DNA of 64,000 nucleotides from Phaseolus vulgaris (GCF_000499845.2 NC_023753.2:4300791-4364790); one strand, 5' to 3'. Counted from the stretch's first letter, positions 1-14,496 are shown. The notes: generated by a model not told the origin, from the letters alone. A program made the numbers and translations.

Positions 1-558
1 TTTAGAATTTCGGAAAAAAATAGGCTAAAATACGCGTTGATATGTGTACAGTTTAAAATAAAGTATTATATTATATTACATATAAGTAAAAAAGTTTCTA
101 ATAAACAGCCAATTTTTGTTTCTTTTGTTTTCTTTATGACGTAATTATTACAAACTATTAATTATCAAATAAAATGCTAAACGATAATTTTTGTACAAAC
201 AATTAAAATTACACATAAATAAAAAAATTAATAACCTGACAACTCAGATAAGATGGTGTAGCTTATTATATGGAAACTAGATTAGATGATAATGATTATA
301 CCCATCACTCTTAAAGTTGTCTTTAATACATCATTATTATTTTTTTCAATAATCTATCTTTTACTCTTATTTAATTGGTGAATCCGTCACCTCTAAGTTT
401 CATAATTTGTTTAGAGTTAAAACATGGATAACTACAAGACATTTCCTCGTTAGAAAACTGAATGATAAAGTTTTTCAATCATTCATCGTTATCGCCCATA
501 AAAAAATCCAACATGACAGCTTTTAAATAGAATTCTTAATGAGTAAAATAGGAGCCAG

Positions 559-846
559 TGGGCCCACATGAAACTGTGAACGCTCCACTTGCAATGGTTC
601 GGGCCCAAATTGTGAAGTGGGGCCCAATTTGATGACACCGTTGTAACAGATTCGACCGAGCGTCTGACTCCGTCAACATTACGAAAATCCAACAACCACG
701 CAAATTGCCATCCTCCTTTTCCTAGAAGGTCTCCCCGAAAACGCATCCAACACCACATATCACCCGTGTCATAAGCACCAAGTAACGACACATGGACACG
801 CGTCACAGTGTCATTGGACAGGATTCCACCGCTTTAGCTATAAAAT
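559..846 (+). promoter_or_regulatory. polyubiquitin promoter: GGGCCCA sites and TATA box
   Basis: A TATA box (CTATAAAAT, 838-846) lies about 90 bp before the leader-intron donor at 934. Upstream are three GGGCCCA motifs, at about 559-566 (as the palindrome TGGGCCCA), 601-607 and 620-626. GGGCCCA/TGGGCC motifs are common in promoters of strongly and broadly expressed plant genes, where TCP-type factors can bind. The sites are visible in the sequence; their function here is inferred. No strong coding signal overlaps this stretch. Confidence 0.7.
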
Positions 847-933
847 GGCCCATGCCCCCTGTCTCTCTTCACAGTTCAATTCAAAACAAACTTGTTCATC
901 CTCTTTAGGCCGTTCCCAACCTCTCCCTTCAAG

Positions 934-2530
<1,597 letters not shown>

Positions 2531-2567
2531 AATTTGAAATGTGGATTGGGTCTTTATCGACCCTCTA

Positions 2568-2573
2568 AATAAA
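2568..2573 (+). terminator. polyubiquitin poly(A) signal
   Basis: AATAAA lies 38 bp after the polyubiquitin stop in a T-rich 3' UTR. This is a plausible near-upstream element; the cleavage site is not determined. Confidence 0.5.
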
Positions 2574-2639
2574 TTTGGTTTGTGTTGGACTGTATTGTCC
2601 CGTTGATATTATCGAACTTTGTTACGAATCCATCCTTTG

Positions 2640-2672
2640 TTGAAGGATACTCTGCAGCTAGCATATCATTAT
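2640..2672 (+). repeat. left copy of a perfect 33-bp inverted repeat
   Basis: These 33 bases, just downstream of the polyubiquitin 3' UTR, are exactly the reverse complement of 8731-8763. The bases immediately outside on both sides do not match, so the identity is sharply bounded. The core contains GATATGCTAGCTGCAGAG on the reverse strand. Confidence 0.95.
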
Positions 2673-2673
2673 A

Positions 2674-4090
2674 AACATTTTACTCATTTCACCAAATAAT
2701 ATATCCTAAATTCATGCTTTTCTTCTCATAATTGTTTCAATTCAAATGGTAATAGAATACACAATACTTGTTGGAACATAATTAAAGATATGAATGAAGA
2801 CTATTGATAGAGTAACCATCGTCTTCAAGATCTTGTCTCTCGTTACAAACTCAATTGTTAACTGCAGTTTCGCGTGATCTGACTTACTGAGTATGGGAGA
2901 GGCTGCCAAAGAAGTTTTGAGACCTTTGAAAGTTTTGATTCTTCAAACAATTGATTAATAGTTTCACCTTCTTGGTCATTTTAGGTAATAACCTATAGAG
3001 TCTATCGCAACTTTGTCCCTCTTTCGAATCTCATTTTATGCCTGTTATCACTTGGTTAGGTTAACTACTTGTTTGCAGTACCATGTGATTTTATCACTTC
3101 ACCTATCTATTCCTATTTGTCTTTTGAAAACCTCATCCTATCAAACGCTTGTGGGTTATCATTGCATTTTTTTCAAGTAAAAAATATAACTCTAATAGTA
3201 ATTGCAATTTTCTAGTAGATAAACCGTCATCTTACTATACTTTAAATATGCCCTAAGAAGCTTAATAACTTGTAGTTTGAAAAGTTTGAAGCTCCATCAA
3301 AAGTTTTTGTTGTACCACTCAAACCAATTTAAGGAGTTAAATATTAATATAAACTCAAAACCCTAAAATCACACTCTAATTGAGTTAAAAATTGATTTTG
3401 TTGTAATAAGTTAAAATACTATTTTTAGTAATGACTTATATTTAAATATTAACTTAAACTTAAAACTATTATATAGTTTTATTTATATATTAGAAAATCC
3501 TTTTACTTAATACATATTTGATCATAGTTATTCTAACTTGCTCTATTTTAAAGAGATTAATCAAAATTTTAGTGAACTATTTTTCTGACACTTACTTTTA
3601 ATTTAGGTTCTATTATAAAGAGATTAGTTAAAACTCAGATTTTAAAAAAAAATCTTTCTTAATTCACCTAAAAATAGTTTCAATAAGTTTCGACAATAAT
3701 ATTTAGAGTTCATCATCAAACTTTGGTGAATCTATTTTCAAATTTTAGTTATTATGATACTCACTAAAAAAAAGTTATATTAATGAATCTATTTTCAAAT
3801 TTTAGTTATTATGATACTCACTAAAAAAAGTTATATTAATGTGACAACATCATTATATTGAGATGAAATCATCTTTTCATGATGTTTTAAAAATTTATAT
3901 GAAAGCTGATTCGAGATGAACTCATCTTTTCATGTTTTAAAAACTTATATGAAATCTATAAACAAGTGTTCAAATTGTCGTAGTTAACATATGTAAAATA
4001 AGTTTGATAAAGACAGAACTTTTACAAAATCAATGAAATTCAAAACTTTCAAAGAGCAACTCGCTATAATACACTAAAACTGGATCAGTC
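2674..4090. other. intergenic AT-rich DNA with tandem duplications
   Basis: No coding signal was found. A two-copy 57-bp tandem repeat occupies about 3727-3840 and differs mainly in A-run length. Just after it a second, looser duplication of about 50 bp (3862-3960, built on CATCTTTTCATG) is visible. Confidence 0.7.
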
Positions 4091-4499
4091 TTACAACATA
4101 TTGCAACATATAGAGCAGGTTATCGATTCTTCTTGTCCTGTTATCCCCAATAAATTTGTCAAGAATGTACGTCAACTAGAGCAAGATACTCGACCACAAA
4201 GGGTATATGTTGAATCACAGAAAAAGGGATTTAGATCAAAAGTCAGTTCCAAACTATTGACAAAACTACCAACTTACCACAACTAGTAGGTTGAGTTCAA
4301 CTATCCACCACAAAAAGAATTGTTAAATCCCAAGTCTAAATCCCTTATTGAATGTAAGGATGCGAGTCAATCTAACTCATTTTTACCCTTTTGAAAAGTG
4401 ATCGTCTATTGAAAAGTATAACTCAGATTCCATATATGAGAACAAAAAGAAAAAATAATGTGTATTTTCGTAGTTGAACTCTACAACTAGTTGAAGAAA

Positions 4500-4890
4500 G
4501 ATAGAAAGTCACTAAGAAGCTTGTACTATCTCTTATCTTCTCGACATGAACACTCATACACTATTTTGGGAGTTTCAATATTATTGTACGCATTGATTAT
4601 CCTATCAAGTAGATGCTACAAAAATCAAAACTAGCTAAGAAAATGACTGAATGGTCAGTGAAACTATCACAGTTCAAACATAAATAGGAGCAGAGAACCA
4701 ACGAAGGCCTAATTCTTAGCAGAATTTCTTATCAAGTTTCCACAACATGGAGAAAGACATGAATCGTGGTATATCAGTATGGATGAGTCCTCAATAAGAA
4801 AGAAAGTAGAGATGGGCTGATCCTCAAAGGTCATGATAACATTACATTACTTTCGAGCTACACTACATACACAAGTATTTCTTCCTATAT
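4500..4890 (+). pseudogene. decayed Ty3/gypsy pol fragment (RNase H region)
   Basis: Conceptual translation of the + strand gives disconnected stretches such as LAKKMTEWSVKLSQF and, downstream, FLIKFPQHGE-like and DGLILKGHDNIT-like segments. The first resembles the (R)MxKWSxELSEF segment that ends the reverse transcriptase/RNase H part of plant Ty3/gypsy polyproteins; the later pieces fall where the linker into the following RNase H domain would be. Frames are interrupted by several stops and shifts, so the element is dead. Neither LTR was identified. The region around 4101-4286 has a short open frame that could be another piece of the same element but shows no recognisable motif. The assignment rests on motif memory and is moderate. 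Confidence 0.5.
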
Positions 4891-5339
4891 TCAATAAATT
4901 TTTTCACTCGTGTATTCATTTTGAGAACAACTTTTCGCAATACGTCTCGGAATATAAAAATTATCTTCGAATTTCAATTCCGAAATGAATGAGACATCTC
5001 AAGAAATTTATTCAGTAAATGAAGAAATTCCCTTCTTAGACGAATGCGATCATATTACTTTGAGCCCTTTGCTTTTGGCATTGTATTCAATAATAAATTT
5101 ATAGGTAGCTAGTGCTAATTCCATTTTCAAATCCATTTTTCGACCACTTTGACTATCATTCCTGTGAAATTTGCATAAAGGTTGCATCCAATACACAAAC
5201 ATCAGGTAATACTTTATAATCCAGTTCTTTCATATACTATATCCTTCTAGGACAAGAAACCATGCGCTTAATTCTTGAGAAAGCCATTAGGCATAATCCG
5301 TGCTGGAATAACAATTTGGCATGTTATCATACTATATCC

Positions 5340-5955
5340 TCTCAGCGGAAATATTAAGATAGTAAAATTTAATTCTAACTTCATCTTATAAACCTAATTC
5401 AATAAGAAAAAGTTTATCCCCACTTATAAGGACTTATGTTTAGTCATTGTAGAATCTCCCAATATCACTACCATGCATTTACGCCGGAGACATTAAGTGC
5501 TGGAATTGAAGGAGACCTTATAATAGGTGGTACCGTCAACCCAAATATTGACTAGAATAGATTTAATGAATCTGATATCATATTAAAAAGTGAATTTAAA
5601 TTTAACTCATTTTCACAAAATCAACTTTTGAAGGTGATAATTATTTCCACTTATATATTATAATTAAACTTATATATAGTAAATATAAAATCTCCAACAC
5701 AACACCTTTTGAATATTACACCAATAACATCGAGCATGAAAATCAAGAGAACCCTTCATAACTGGTGACACGATAATCCTAAATCTCGACTAGGATAAAC
5801 TCTAAAAACCTCACCATATTAAGATAGTAAAATTTAAGTCTAACTCAATCTTACAAATCCGACTCATTAAAGAGAGGTTTGGACTTACTTATATATATAT
5901 ATTATAATTTGGTCATATATCTCTCCCTGAGATGGGATTTCCAACAAAGAGTTTA
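5340..5955 (+). repeat. three diverged copies of a dispersed legume repeat
   Basis: Related segments at about 5340-5470, 5570-5705 and 5815-5955 each run from an ATATTAA(A/G)A...AATTTAA-(g/t)TCTAACTC motif, through an A/C-rich middle, to ACTTATATATTAT and a (T/A)CTCC(C/A)ACA-like end. They resemble a repeat that is very common in Phaseoleae genomes. The same repeat occurs at 15945-16090 (reverse) and 38150-38235. No coding capacity. Confidence 0.6.
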
Positions 5956-6146
5956 ACAACATTTGGTTTATGTTTTGGATCTATAACGTAAATTCACTAA
6001 GGACATTATGGAAGACAGATAAACTCATTGTATTTGTTTTTTACAGCTTCAGTTACATTAGCAATACAATCAACTAACAATTAGAAAGATATTGTGCAGC
6101 TAAAAGAAGATGCAGCAAGCAGTCCAGTACTAGCATTCACTGCACA

Positions 6147-8161
6147 TTACACATTGCTCTGTTTGTAAAACTTGGTGTCAAGAACTTGCTTGCCACACAT
6201 CGCACAAACTCCTGCCATACAGAACACATCAAAAATTGAGTCATGCCCTTTCATATACAAGGCACCCTGTATCCAAAAGGGGAAAAAATGTATGGTAGCA
6301 AGTGCAAAAACATCTCAACATGGGAATATCACCTTTAGAGTAAGCACAGGTGTGGCAGTACTTGGCATCCTGGTGCACTTGCTGCTTGCATATGATGCAC
6401 TTAGTATTTCCGTAAGGGGTCCATCTGCAAGAAATTAATGTAAGAATAAGTGCACTCTTCACAGATTATTAATGACTGAAACATGCATGGTGGAACAAAT
6501 ATCAAGGTTAGAAAAGGAGAAAAAAGAACATGTGACCCAAGCAGCAAAGGTATAACAGAATATTAGATAAAAAATTGCATAAGGTATCAATAACCATCGA
6601 CAAGCACAAGACTTGCATACAGATTTACGAAAAGGTAATGCCCCTAACTCAGGCGTACTTGCTCTTATACTTAGGATGGAACTGGCTTTATTCCAGAATG
6701 TCACTCATTCTAAATCCGAAACATGGAAAGCTTTTGGACAGCTATGAAGCCATGAAAAACAAGTACCAAACTTATAATCATTATCAAATGATATGAAGTT
6801 CACATTTAAAAAACAGTGCTTATAGTGTAGAGCGTCACTTACAACAATACTAAGCTTGCACACATTACAACACCATACGGAATATATAGTAGTTTTGGAG
6901 CTTGAGACAGCTAAATTAAAAGTATTTCCCAAGAGCCTCATAAATCAAATACAGATATACAGTTTTAACTTTTAAATATATGAATATCATATGACTAAAA
7001 ACATGAAGTTCGAAACAAAACTAAATTGTAGGGGATAACTGTGAAGAGGGAAAGTAATCAGGGTTGAAAGTGAACTAGGAAGGGATGTCACACACAAAAA
7101 AGTATGAAATAGAATGAATTGTAATAACACAGATGTAATTGTGTTCAAAATTCGTTACTTACAGAATCAGGTCCTAGGGATAGTGAAAAAATGATTTACT
7201 TTGTTAAAAATACTTGTTCAAAATAGCCGACTAGTTCCCTATCACTAACTACCGCCGATAGAATTAGGTTTCTTTCTCAACTCATACAATACAACCATTA
7301 GTACAAATGTACATGTAAATATGCATTGCCTAAAAGAATATATATATGTATGTATGTATTCTAACCATCAAACCAAGTATGCAGTGACAATTGTGCAGGG
7401 AATCTCCAATATCTCCATATAAGGTCGCGAATATGCATAGCCTCTCATAGTTAGTGATGCATACAATTTACAAACACTAAAAATTCAAAAAACCTAACAT
7501 TCAAGGGTGAATCTCATCCAACAAGTTCAACCCATCAAATTCCTCAGAAGATTGTTCCCCCCTTAAGGAAGTTCTATGCAACACAAATGAAATATAGTAG
7601 AATAAATACTGTCGAGACTCAAAGCTGAAAATCGGGGATAGCATCAAACAAATTCCACATTGCAAATTGATTTTTAAAATATAATCTCCATCACAAAAAT
7701 TTATTATATCAAGCAGCTGTCAAGTAATTTACATTCAAAAATTTCTGCAGGAAACTAGAAATGCTCGCTATAACATGTTATCAGCTAATGAAAAATATAC
7801 AAGGGACAAAGCTAAGTTATGGTTCTTTATGTCCAGTTTCAAAATTAATAAAAAAAAAAGAGGAAATAATAACAAAAAAAGAAAAATTAAAGATTATCGA
7901 AGACCTGTTTTTCTTAGAGAGAAGCTTGTTCTCGTTGATCTTGCGGCCACCACCCTCGGTAGTGTTGCTGGCCCCTTCTTTCCACTTGTCTGGTACTATA
8001 ACCTTTGTTAATTTCTTCTCACCTGCAACCCAAATTCCAATTCCAATTCCAATTCAAATTCAAATGAAACTTCAAAACAATTAAATAATTAACGGAGAGA
8101 TAGAGAAGGAAAGGAAAGTGTCGAAGGAGTGGAGATGAAACTCACACTTCTCGCAGACCAT
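6147..8161 (-). CDS. CRIPT-like cysteine-rich zinc-binding protein, 4 exons
   Basis: Coding exons, in gene order on the reverse strand, are 8161-8146, 8022-7905, 6424-6333 and 6211-6147. All junctions are GT-AG and in frame, giving 96 residues. The protein starts MVCEKCEKKL and has four CXXC pairs: C3/C6, C54/C57, C68/C71 and C78/C81. These are the zinc-binding pattern of the CRIPT family (cysteine-rich PDZ-binding protein, 'postsynaptic protein CRIPT' in plant annotation). The RWTPYGNTKC and KYCHTCAYSKG segments are highly conserved. In animals CRIPT binds the third PDZ domain of PSD-95 and is linked to spliceosome-related complexes; the plant role is poorly defined. The length matches the family (about 100 residues). 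The 1.5-kb second intron holds no gene. Recognition is firm, molecular role uncertain. Confidence 0.93.
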
Positions 8162-8230
8162 AGCTGTCGTTAAGGTGTAATTGGACTCAGAATTTTGAGA
8201 TTCGATGATCAAAGTTGGGATGCTAACAAC

Positions 8231-9705
8231 AAAACCCTATGCCCCTTTTCACTAAGTTTTTCCAACGACAAGCTCTCCCACTAATACACTTCTTCAAAGA
8301 TTCCAACTTTTTCAACCGACAAAATTACCCTTTCTTAAAAAATAACTGAACCAAACTAAGGATCTATAAAAAAAAAATTATCTATTTTTTGTTCAATAAA
8401 AATGTTTGATTCGGATTAAAATTAAAAATATTTTAAATTTAATTATATGAGTATAACAAAATGTCATTTAAGTTTAATTATCATTTTAATTGATGTACCA
8501 AAGGCTAAAAATAATTTTATCCCCTAAATTTAAAAAGCTCAATATAACTTCAATTTGTTTTAAAAAAATCAATTTCTTGTCAACTTTCATTAAAACTTTC
8601 AACGAGATCTAAGTATTCAAAAATTAATTCAGAGTGATGATCTCAATTTTTTTTAAAATAATTTAATATGATAATCACATATAATGATTTTATAAGGTCT
8701 AATTAAACTTAAAGTACATTTCTTAGATAAATAATGATATGCTAGCTGCAGAGTATCCTTCAAAGACTCACCTGAGATCCTAATAACCTTATCAATTAGT
8801 GATAGTCATTGTTTAAGCTATAAAATTCTAAAGAGTAGGAGATAGTCATTTTCTTGTGTTACTCAAACTTTTGTTTCTCGTTTGAGCCATTCTGAAATTT
8901 GTAAAAATAGTGTACTAGTATCCTCTAATAACGTCACTTTATAAAAGAATAATTTTTTCATAAAGACAAAAATTTATCCAAAAATAAATTCTACCAAACT
9001 AACCCTTTTTTATAAGTTCAAAACATAATTTTATGCTTAGTAAAAGCACACGTTACTATGATCTCAATTTTTTTTAAATAATTTAATATGATAATCACAT
9101 ATAATTCAAGATAGAATGAAGGAGAAAATAATTTAGTTAAATTTATTTTAAGGAAATCAATCTAATAAAAGAACTATATTGAATACTAAAAAAAAGAATT
9201 ATATTAAACTTGAACTGAATTGATTTATAATCTTTAATATAAAAATCAAAAGAGTAATTAAGTCTATAATTTAATTATGAATATCAGAATCAATTAGATA
9301 ACAATGATACGAAGATAAATAATAATTTTTTATTTAATCCATTTTCATTATAAAATATTGACTATTTCTTTTGTTGCATTTTAAAAAGAAAATAACAATG
9401 AAAATTGATTCAAAATCTACTTCAAAATATTTTAGTTTGAATTTTATATCAAATTAAAATTAACTAACTTATAATTAAATTTTAATGTTTGATTCAAATA
9501 TTTTTTTAATAAAAAAATTGAATTAAATTAAGCCACAAACACGTTATGGATTATGTTTAAGAAATTCTTTTCATGTTATTAGTACTAAACAATTCCACAC
9601 ATTTAATAGGATGTAAAAACATGATACATTTTTATTAAATATATATATATATATGTAAAAAAAAAGTCTATATTCACATCACATAAATTATTATTTTTCA
9701 AGTCG
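8231..9705. other. intergenic AT-rich DNA with a direct repeat
   Basis: No gene was found. A stretch of about 50 bp beginning ATCTCAATTTTTTTT and ending ATAATCACATATAAT occurs at about 8640-8690 and again at 9061-9105, 421 bp apart and in the same orientation. This suggests a local duplication or the ends of a small inserted element. Confidence 0.7.
8731..8763 (-). repeat. right copy of a perfect 33-bp inverted repeat
   Basis: Exact reverse complement of 2640-2672. It lies about 570 bp upstream of the CRIPT-like start codon. Confidence 0.95.
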
Positions 9706-9709
9706 ACAT

Positions 9710-10175
9710 GTATTTTCATTGATAATTGTACCCGTCGGCACCGGACGACTCAGAGGTTCTCATTGAATAACTTAATTAAGTACAGAACGTTGTTACAGTG
9801 GAGTAAAGAGCAGTTACAACAACCGTTGATTAAGTCAAAACACGTTCTCTAGATTACTTCCCTAATTTTCAGGAAGCCACCAAGCACGACCTAGGGACCA
9901 CTAAGCATGTCCTAGCGAACAACAAACGGTTACTTGGCCCACATGGTCAAAACCCAAGTCAACCTACTAAAGGGACGTCAGAAAGGGAGAAAATGTATGT
10001 TTTTCATAATATCAGAGAATTCTCACTTGAGCATCATCGCTGACTTGAGCATCGGAGTGTAATCGCAGGTACCCCCACCGACCGACAGAAGCACGCGAAG
10101 GGAAATGATACGTGAAGAATAGGACAACCAAGAGTGAAATAAACAGTGTATCGACGTGGATTAACATTACTTGGC
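9710..10175 (+). mobile_element. LTR-like retrotransposon fragment (copy 1 of motif)
   Basis: A GC-richer island in AT-rich surroundings contains TGACTTGAGCATCGGAGTGT at 10041-10060, followed by ATCGCAGGTACCCCCACCGACC. As I recall, the CTTGAGCGTCGGAGTG block recurs near the 3' part of LTRs in several plant retrotransposon families. The same block occurs at 30948 and 38648 here. No open frame, target duplication or partner LTR was found, so this is a fragment or solo LTR with undefined ends. Confidence 0.5.
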
Positions 10176-11080
10176 CTCCAATATCCATTCAATAACTTTT
10201 AATATATTTTAACATAATTTTTTATATAACAATTTGCAAAAGTTATAAGCCCTAATTAGTAAAATAAATATTTTTTTTCTAAAAAGTAAACTCTGTAGTT
10301 ATAAAAAAAAACTCAACTGTTTTCATAAAGTTATTAATGGAATGAACGAATTCAAAAAAATATTAATAAAAATGAATCAATTTAAATATAAATAGGATGT
10401 CATCTATTTAATTTTTTATAGTATTATTAACTTAATATTTATCCTGAAAAAAAAAGAACACAGATGAATAACAAATAATATCGAATAAAAAATTAATATA
10501 ATAACCAAATAAACAAATAATTTTGTTTAGAAAACTTTAACATTTAAAGTTACCAATAAATTTTTATGATATTTTAATTAATTTTATTTATTTAGTAACT
10601 CCATAACGATATGTTTAAGACACTTGAAAGAAACAATAAACATGGTTTTAAAAAAAATTGTTTCTTTTATATTCCTTGTATAACACTTTAAAGAATGCAT
10701 TTGTTCTATTCATTTCCCACTTTTCAATTCACTTATAAAAATGTTTCTACTGTTACTAATTATTTTAGAAAAGAAGAGTAACTATGATTAACGAACTTTC
10801 AAGTGTGTTTGCTTCTCATCTCCCACTTCAGAAATCACGACCTAAGCGAAAATAGGAGACACTGTTTGTTAATGGATAGAGATTTTTGAGGTTTTATAAC
10901 AATTTATGCATTTCACTAATATTTTTAGTTTTGTAAATAGTGTTCAAAAGGAAGGGAACGAAGAATGAAATAAATAACTTTAAAAGCTTACAAAACCAAA
11001 ACTGCACATTATTCTAGTGACAACTAACAAATTATAAGCCAGAAAATAACACTCTAAAGAATAGGAACTTTTGCTGTTGG
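10176..11080. other. intergenic AT-rich DNA
   Basis: Strongly AT-rich with poly-A and poly-T runs. I see no coding or structured feature in it apart from the likely 3' UTR of the reverse-strand XTH gene near the right end. Confidence 0.6.
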
Positions 11081-11089
11081 TATATGATA

Positions 11090-12973
11090 TTAATCCCATG
11101 GACTCAGTGAACACTCTTCTGGTGTAGTTGGAAAACGTTCAGAATCCTTGCAGTAATCATAGATCACAAGGTTCCTCTGAACCCAAGCATAATCCATTTT
11201 CTGATCACCAGATAGATGCCAAGCATCATACTGATCCCACCAATTTTTGGTTGTGGTTGAGACACAAGCAGGGTATGGATCTTCCCATTGGCAACCATCC
11301 ACACTGAAGTCCTTGTAGGATGACACAAATGGAGATAATTTCCAGTTTGTCTTCTCAAGCCCACCTCTTGTGGCCCAGTCATCTGCATTCCATATGCTGG
11401 AGAACAAGTACATGGGTTTCTCATTGGGGAAGAAATTGTTTGCTTCTCCATTGTTCTTGAACACCCTCACAGGAACTTTATCCACAAAAAACCTGTCCAC
11501 AATTAATTGCATTTGCATCTTTCAGTCAACAAAACTTTCTTCACCTCATCTTAGAATGAAGTACATAAACCACATGAATATTCTATAATTAGAATGTGAT
11601 ATCATATATGACAATATGTGATGTATTATTGGTATTTTAGTTAGATTTGAAACATTTAAGAATAACTCGTGTTAATTATTCACAAGTGGTTGATCTTAGT
11701 AGATAAAAACAAAAGTGATTAGAAATGGCATACTAAAAAAGGAATAATAATTTTAAGTACCATTCTTTCTAATCCTTGAGATGTATGGTTCTTTAAGGTA
11801 AAAACCATGGATCCTTCTTACTGTCCACGTGATTTATATATATGCACTATAACTTATAAGGTAACAAGATTCGTTTGCTCAAGCTCAGAAACACATCGTG
11901 CAATACTTTTGACTATTAAGAACATATAACTTTAAACCTCAGAAACACATCATGTAATACTTTTGACTATTAAGAACAGAACTTTAAACGACAACAGCAT
12001 AAAGGATATGTTCAAACACGTTTTGAAGAATATAAACACCTTTTGAATCTGAGATTAGGGTGAGAAGAACTCAGGTTAGAAGCATAATACATAATAAGAT
12101 GGAACTTACACTATCTGATGGTTGTTCCAGAGGATGGAATAGGTGTGGTAGTCCTCAGTTGGGTCAAACCATAACATATGCCTCATCTCACGCCCACCAG
12201 TCCCATTCTTGTACACGTTTGTTTGAATCAAATAAGGCTCCCCAGTTCTGTTTCCCAGAAACTCAAAATCAAGCTCATCTCTCTCTGGCCCCGCACCATT
12301 TTCTGAGCACATCTGCAACAATTCCCCACTCGCTGAATAAAACTTAGATGCACTATTTATTTATATAATTGATGTTTTAATTCAATAATTTGTACAATGA
12401 AGATTTCTTACAAAGATGGGTACAAGTTACTGAGATGATACTTTAATTCTAATCAGTGAACAATTGTAAAAACACTTGGCGACTAAATGTTGTACGATTC
12501 TAACTACTGTACTTAAATGCTTTGTACACTTACATAATATGCTGTCACAACACCAGCAGAGTCACCTGCTACCAACTTCAGCTTCATACTGAACCACCCA
12601 AATCTGTAGCGTTGTTTTGTTTGAAACCCACATCCTATCAAACATTGAGTGCTTGAGAAACAGCTCAGATATCAAATTTGATGCTAACAGTTGCAATTCT
12701 TCTCATCAAATCATAGTATGCAATGCATGTTGAACAAAGTGCTTATTTCAATGTCATGCATTTGGTACCTGTGTCTTTGTCTAGGGAGAGATACCAGATC
12801 TGTCCATCTTTAGAGGTAGTAAAATGGTCCTCGGACCACATTATGCTGAAATTGTCCTCAAAAGATCCCTTGGACACAGCTGCTTCTGATGAATGCAAAT
12901 GAGCAAGAAAGACTGCTGCAAGGAAAATCACCATGGACACTGAAGAAGCTGAAGAAGAGATCCTTGAATCCAT
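11090..12973 (-). CDS. xyloglucan endotransglucosylase/hydrolase, XTH8-like, 4 exons
   Basis: Coding exons on the reverse strand are 12973-12769, 12634-12534, 12312-12110 and 11492-11090, all GT-AG, giving 303 residues, a normal XTH length. XTHs are secreted GH16 enzymes that cut xyloglucan and rejoin it to another chain, or hydrolyse it, remodelling the growing wall. Residues about 1-32 form a signal peptide. The catalytic motif DELDFEFLG spans 114-122, with nucleophile E115 and acid/base E119. An N-glycosylation site NRT at 123-125 follows it, as usual for active XTHs. The C-terminal XET domain has conserved cysteines (C237, C246, C284, C297) and the [10 protein letters not shown] segment. 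The Leu at 116 replaces the more common Ile. The sequence most resembles Arabidopsis XTH8 from memory. The start MDSRISSS was chosen because a signal peptide follows directly; an in-frame ATG upstream adds an implausible leader. Confidence 0.95.
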
Positions 12974-13059
12974 TCTGAGTGGGAGGAGAATACGAACTCT
13001 CACAACACAAGGGAGGGTTTCTCGGTTAGATCTCAGAAACCGAGAAGGGGGGCACTTCA

Positions 13060-14496
13060 ATAAATGACCATCACTTTTAAAATGGTTTTAGCACTTCCAG
13101 TTGTAACATCATATGCTGTTGTTCTGTTCTTCTTAGATTTCTTTGTTTATTTAATTATACTGCATGTGCCAGTGCTCAATTGTACAGATTTGCCCTTTTT
13201 GAATAACAAGATCCTAGATATCTTACAAATAAAAATGATACAGAATTAGTAAATATATAATTTTATTAGAAATAATCTAAGAATATAGTGAAAAGTAGAG
13301 TGAAATATATAGATGATCAAGTGAGAGAGAGAATGAGAAATAGATGAAATTTGAGAAAGAATTGAGGAGGCAAGGGCATATTGGGGAAAAGAAATAGAAC
13401 TGTGGGACCTTAGCCAGGCTGCATTTGCAAATTGCAATGGTAGTCTGTCTTGAAGGCTAATGAAAGTGGGAGTGGGGCCCAGCCATCGCATGTAAGAACA
13501 TCTTTCTCAATAATGGGAACTGCTACACCACCGCCACTACCATTTCCATTCATTTATTATATTTTTACTTTAACTTTATTCATGCTGAAATTTAAATCTT
13601 TGATTTTTTTTATTTAAGGATTGGGATTCGACTAAGATGTGGAAAATGATGCGAAGGAAGGAAAATAGAATGAAAAAATGAGTTATTGGATTGATGTTAT
13701 AGATAACAGATTTTTTCTAATAAATAAATTTATAATATTATTATTTGGTATTGTGTTTAAAATGAATAGTGATAAATTATTTATTTATGTTATCCATATT
13801 TAGTTAAAGCATTATAGGTGAAGTCCACTAATTAATTAATATTGTCAATACATTAAAAATGAATAAAAATAATTTTAAAAAATAATTCATTTTAATTTTT
13901 TTTATTTATTAATATTTTATTGTTTTTTATTTATGATTTTATTATTATTTGTATATATTAGTTTATATATTTTTAATCTTGATAATTGATTATTTATACT
14001 TATAGGCCATTTTAATCCACAATTATTTGGCTTTCTAATTTTTCTCACCTCTACACACTAAACAAAAATGTGAATTTAATTTCTCATCACATTAACTTTG
14101 ATCCATGTTAAGACCAAGAGTATTATTATAGCTTCTAGGTATAAACACAAGTCATGTCTACTTTATTTTCATAAACAAAACTTATACATTAAACGTAATA
14201 CCAAACAAACATGTTGAGAGTATCAAGAATTTTTATTTATGTTTCACTTTGTAAGCAGGTGCAATATTATATATTTATTATTAAATTATTTAATTATAAA
14301 GTTAAAAATAGGAATTGAATATTAATAGTACTCGATAGTCATTAAATTATTTAATTCAGTTTAAATAAAATTTTAAAAAATAACAATACTGTATATGTAA
14401 TTTCATTTGAAGATTTAAAGTAATTTCTTTGAATGCATTTTTTATTTTTTCAATTGAAAGTGTTTAATAAATATTATAACAAGAAAGTATCATCAG

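Noticed and set aside
489..806. 105-codon reverse-strand open frame upstream of polyubiquitin
   Set aside because: It coincides with the polyubiquitin promoter, has no recognisable domain and no downstream gene structure; composition looks like promoter sequence.
4101..4286. 61-codon frame as a gene
   Set aside because: No domain, lies beside gypsy pol traces with stops, and has no promoter or partner exons.
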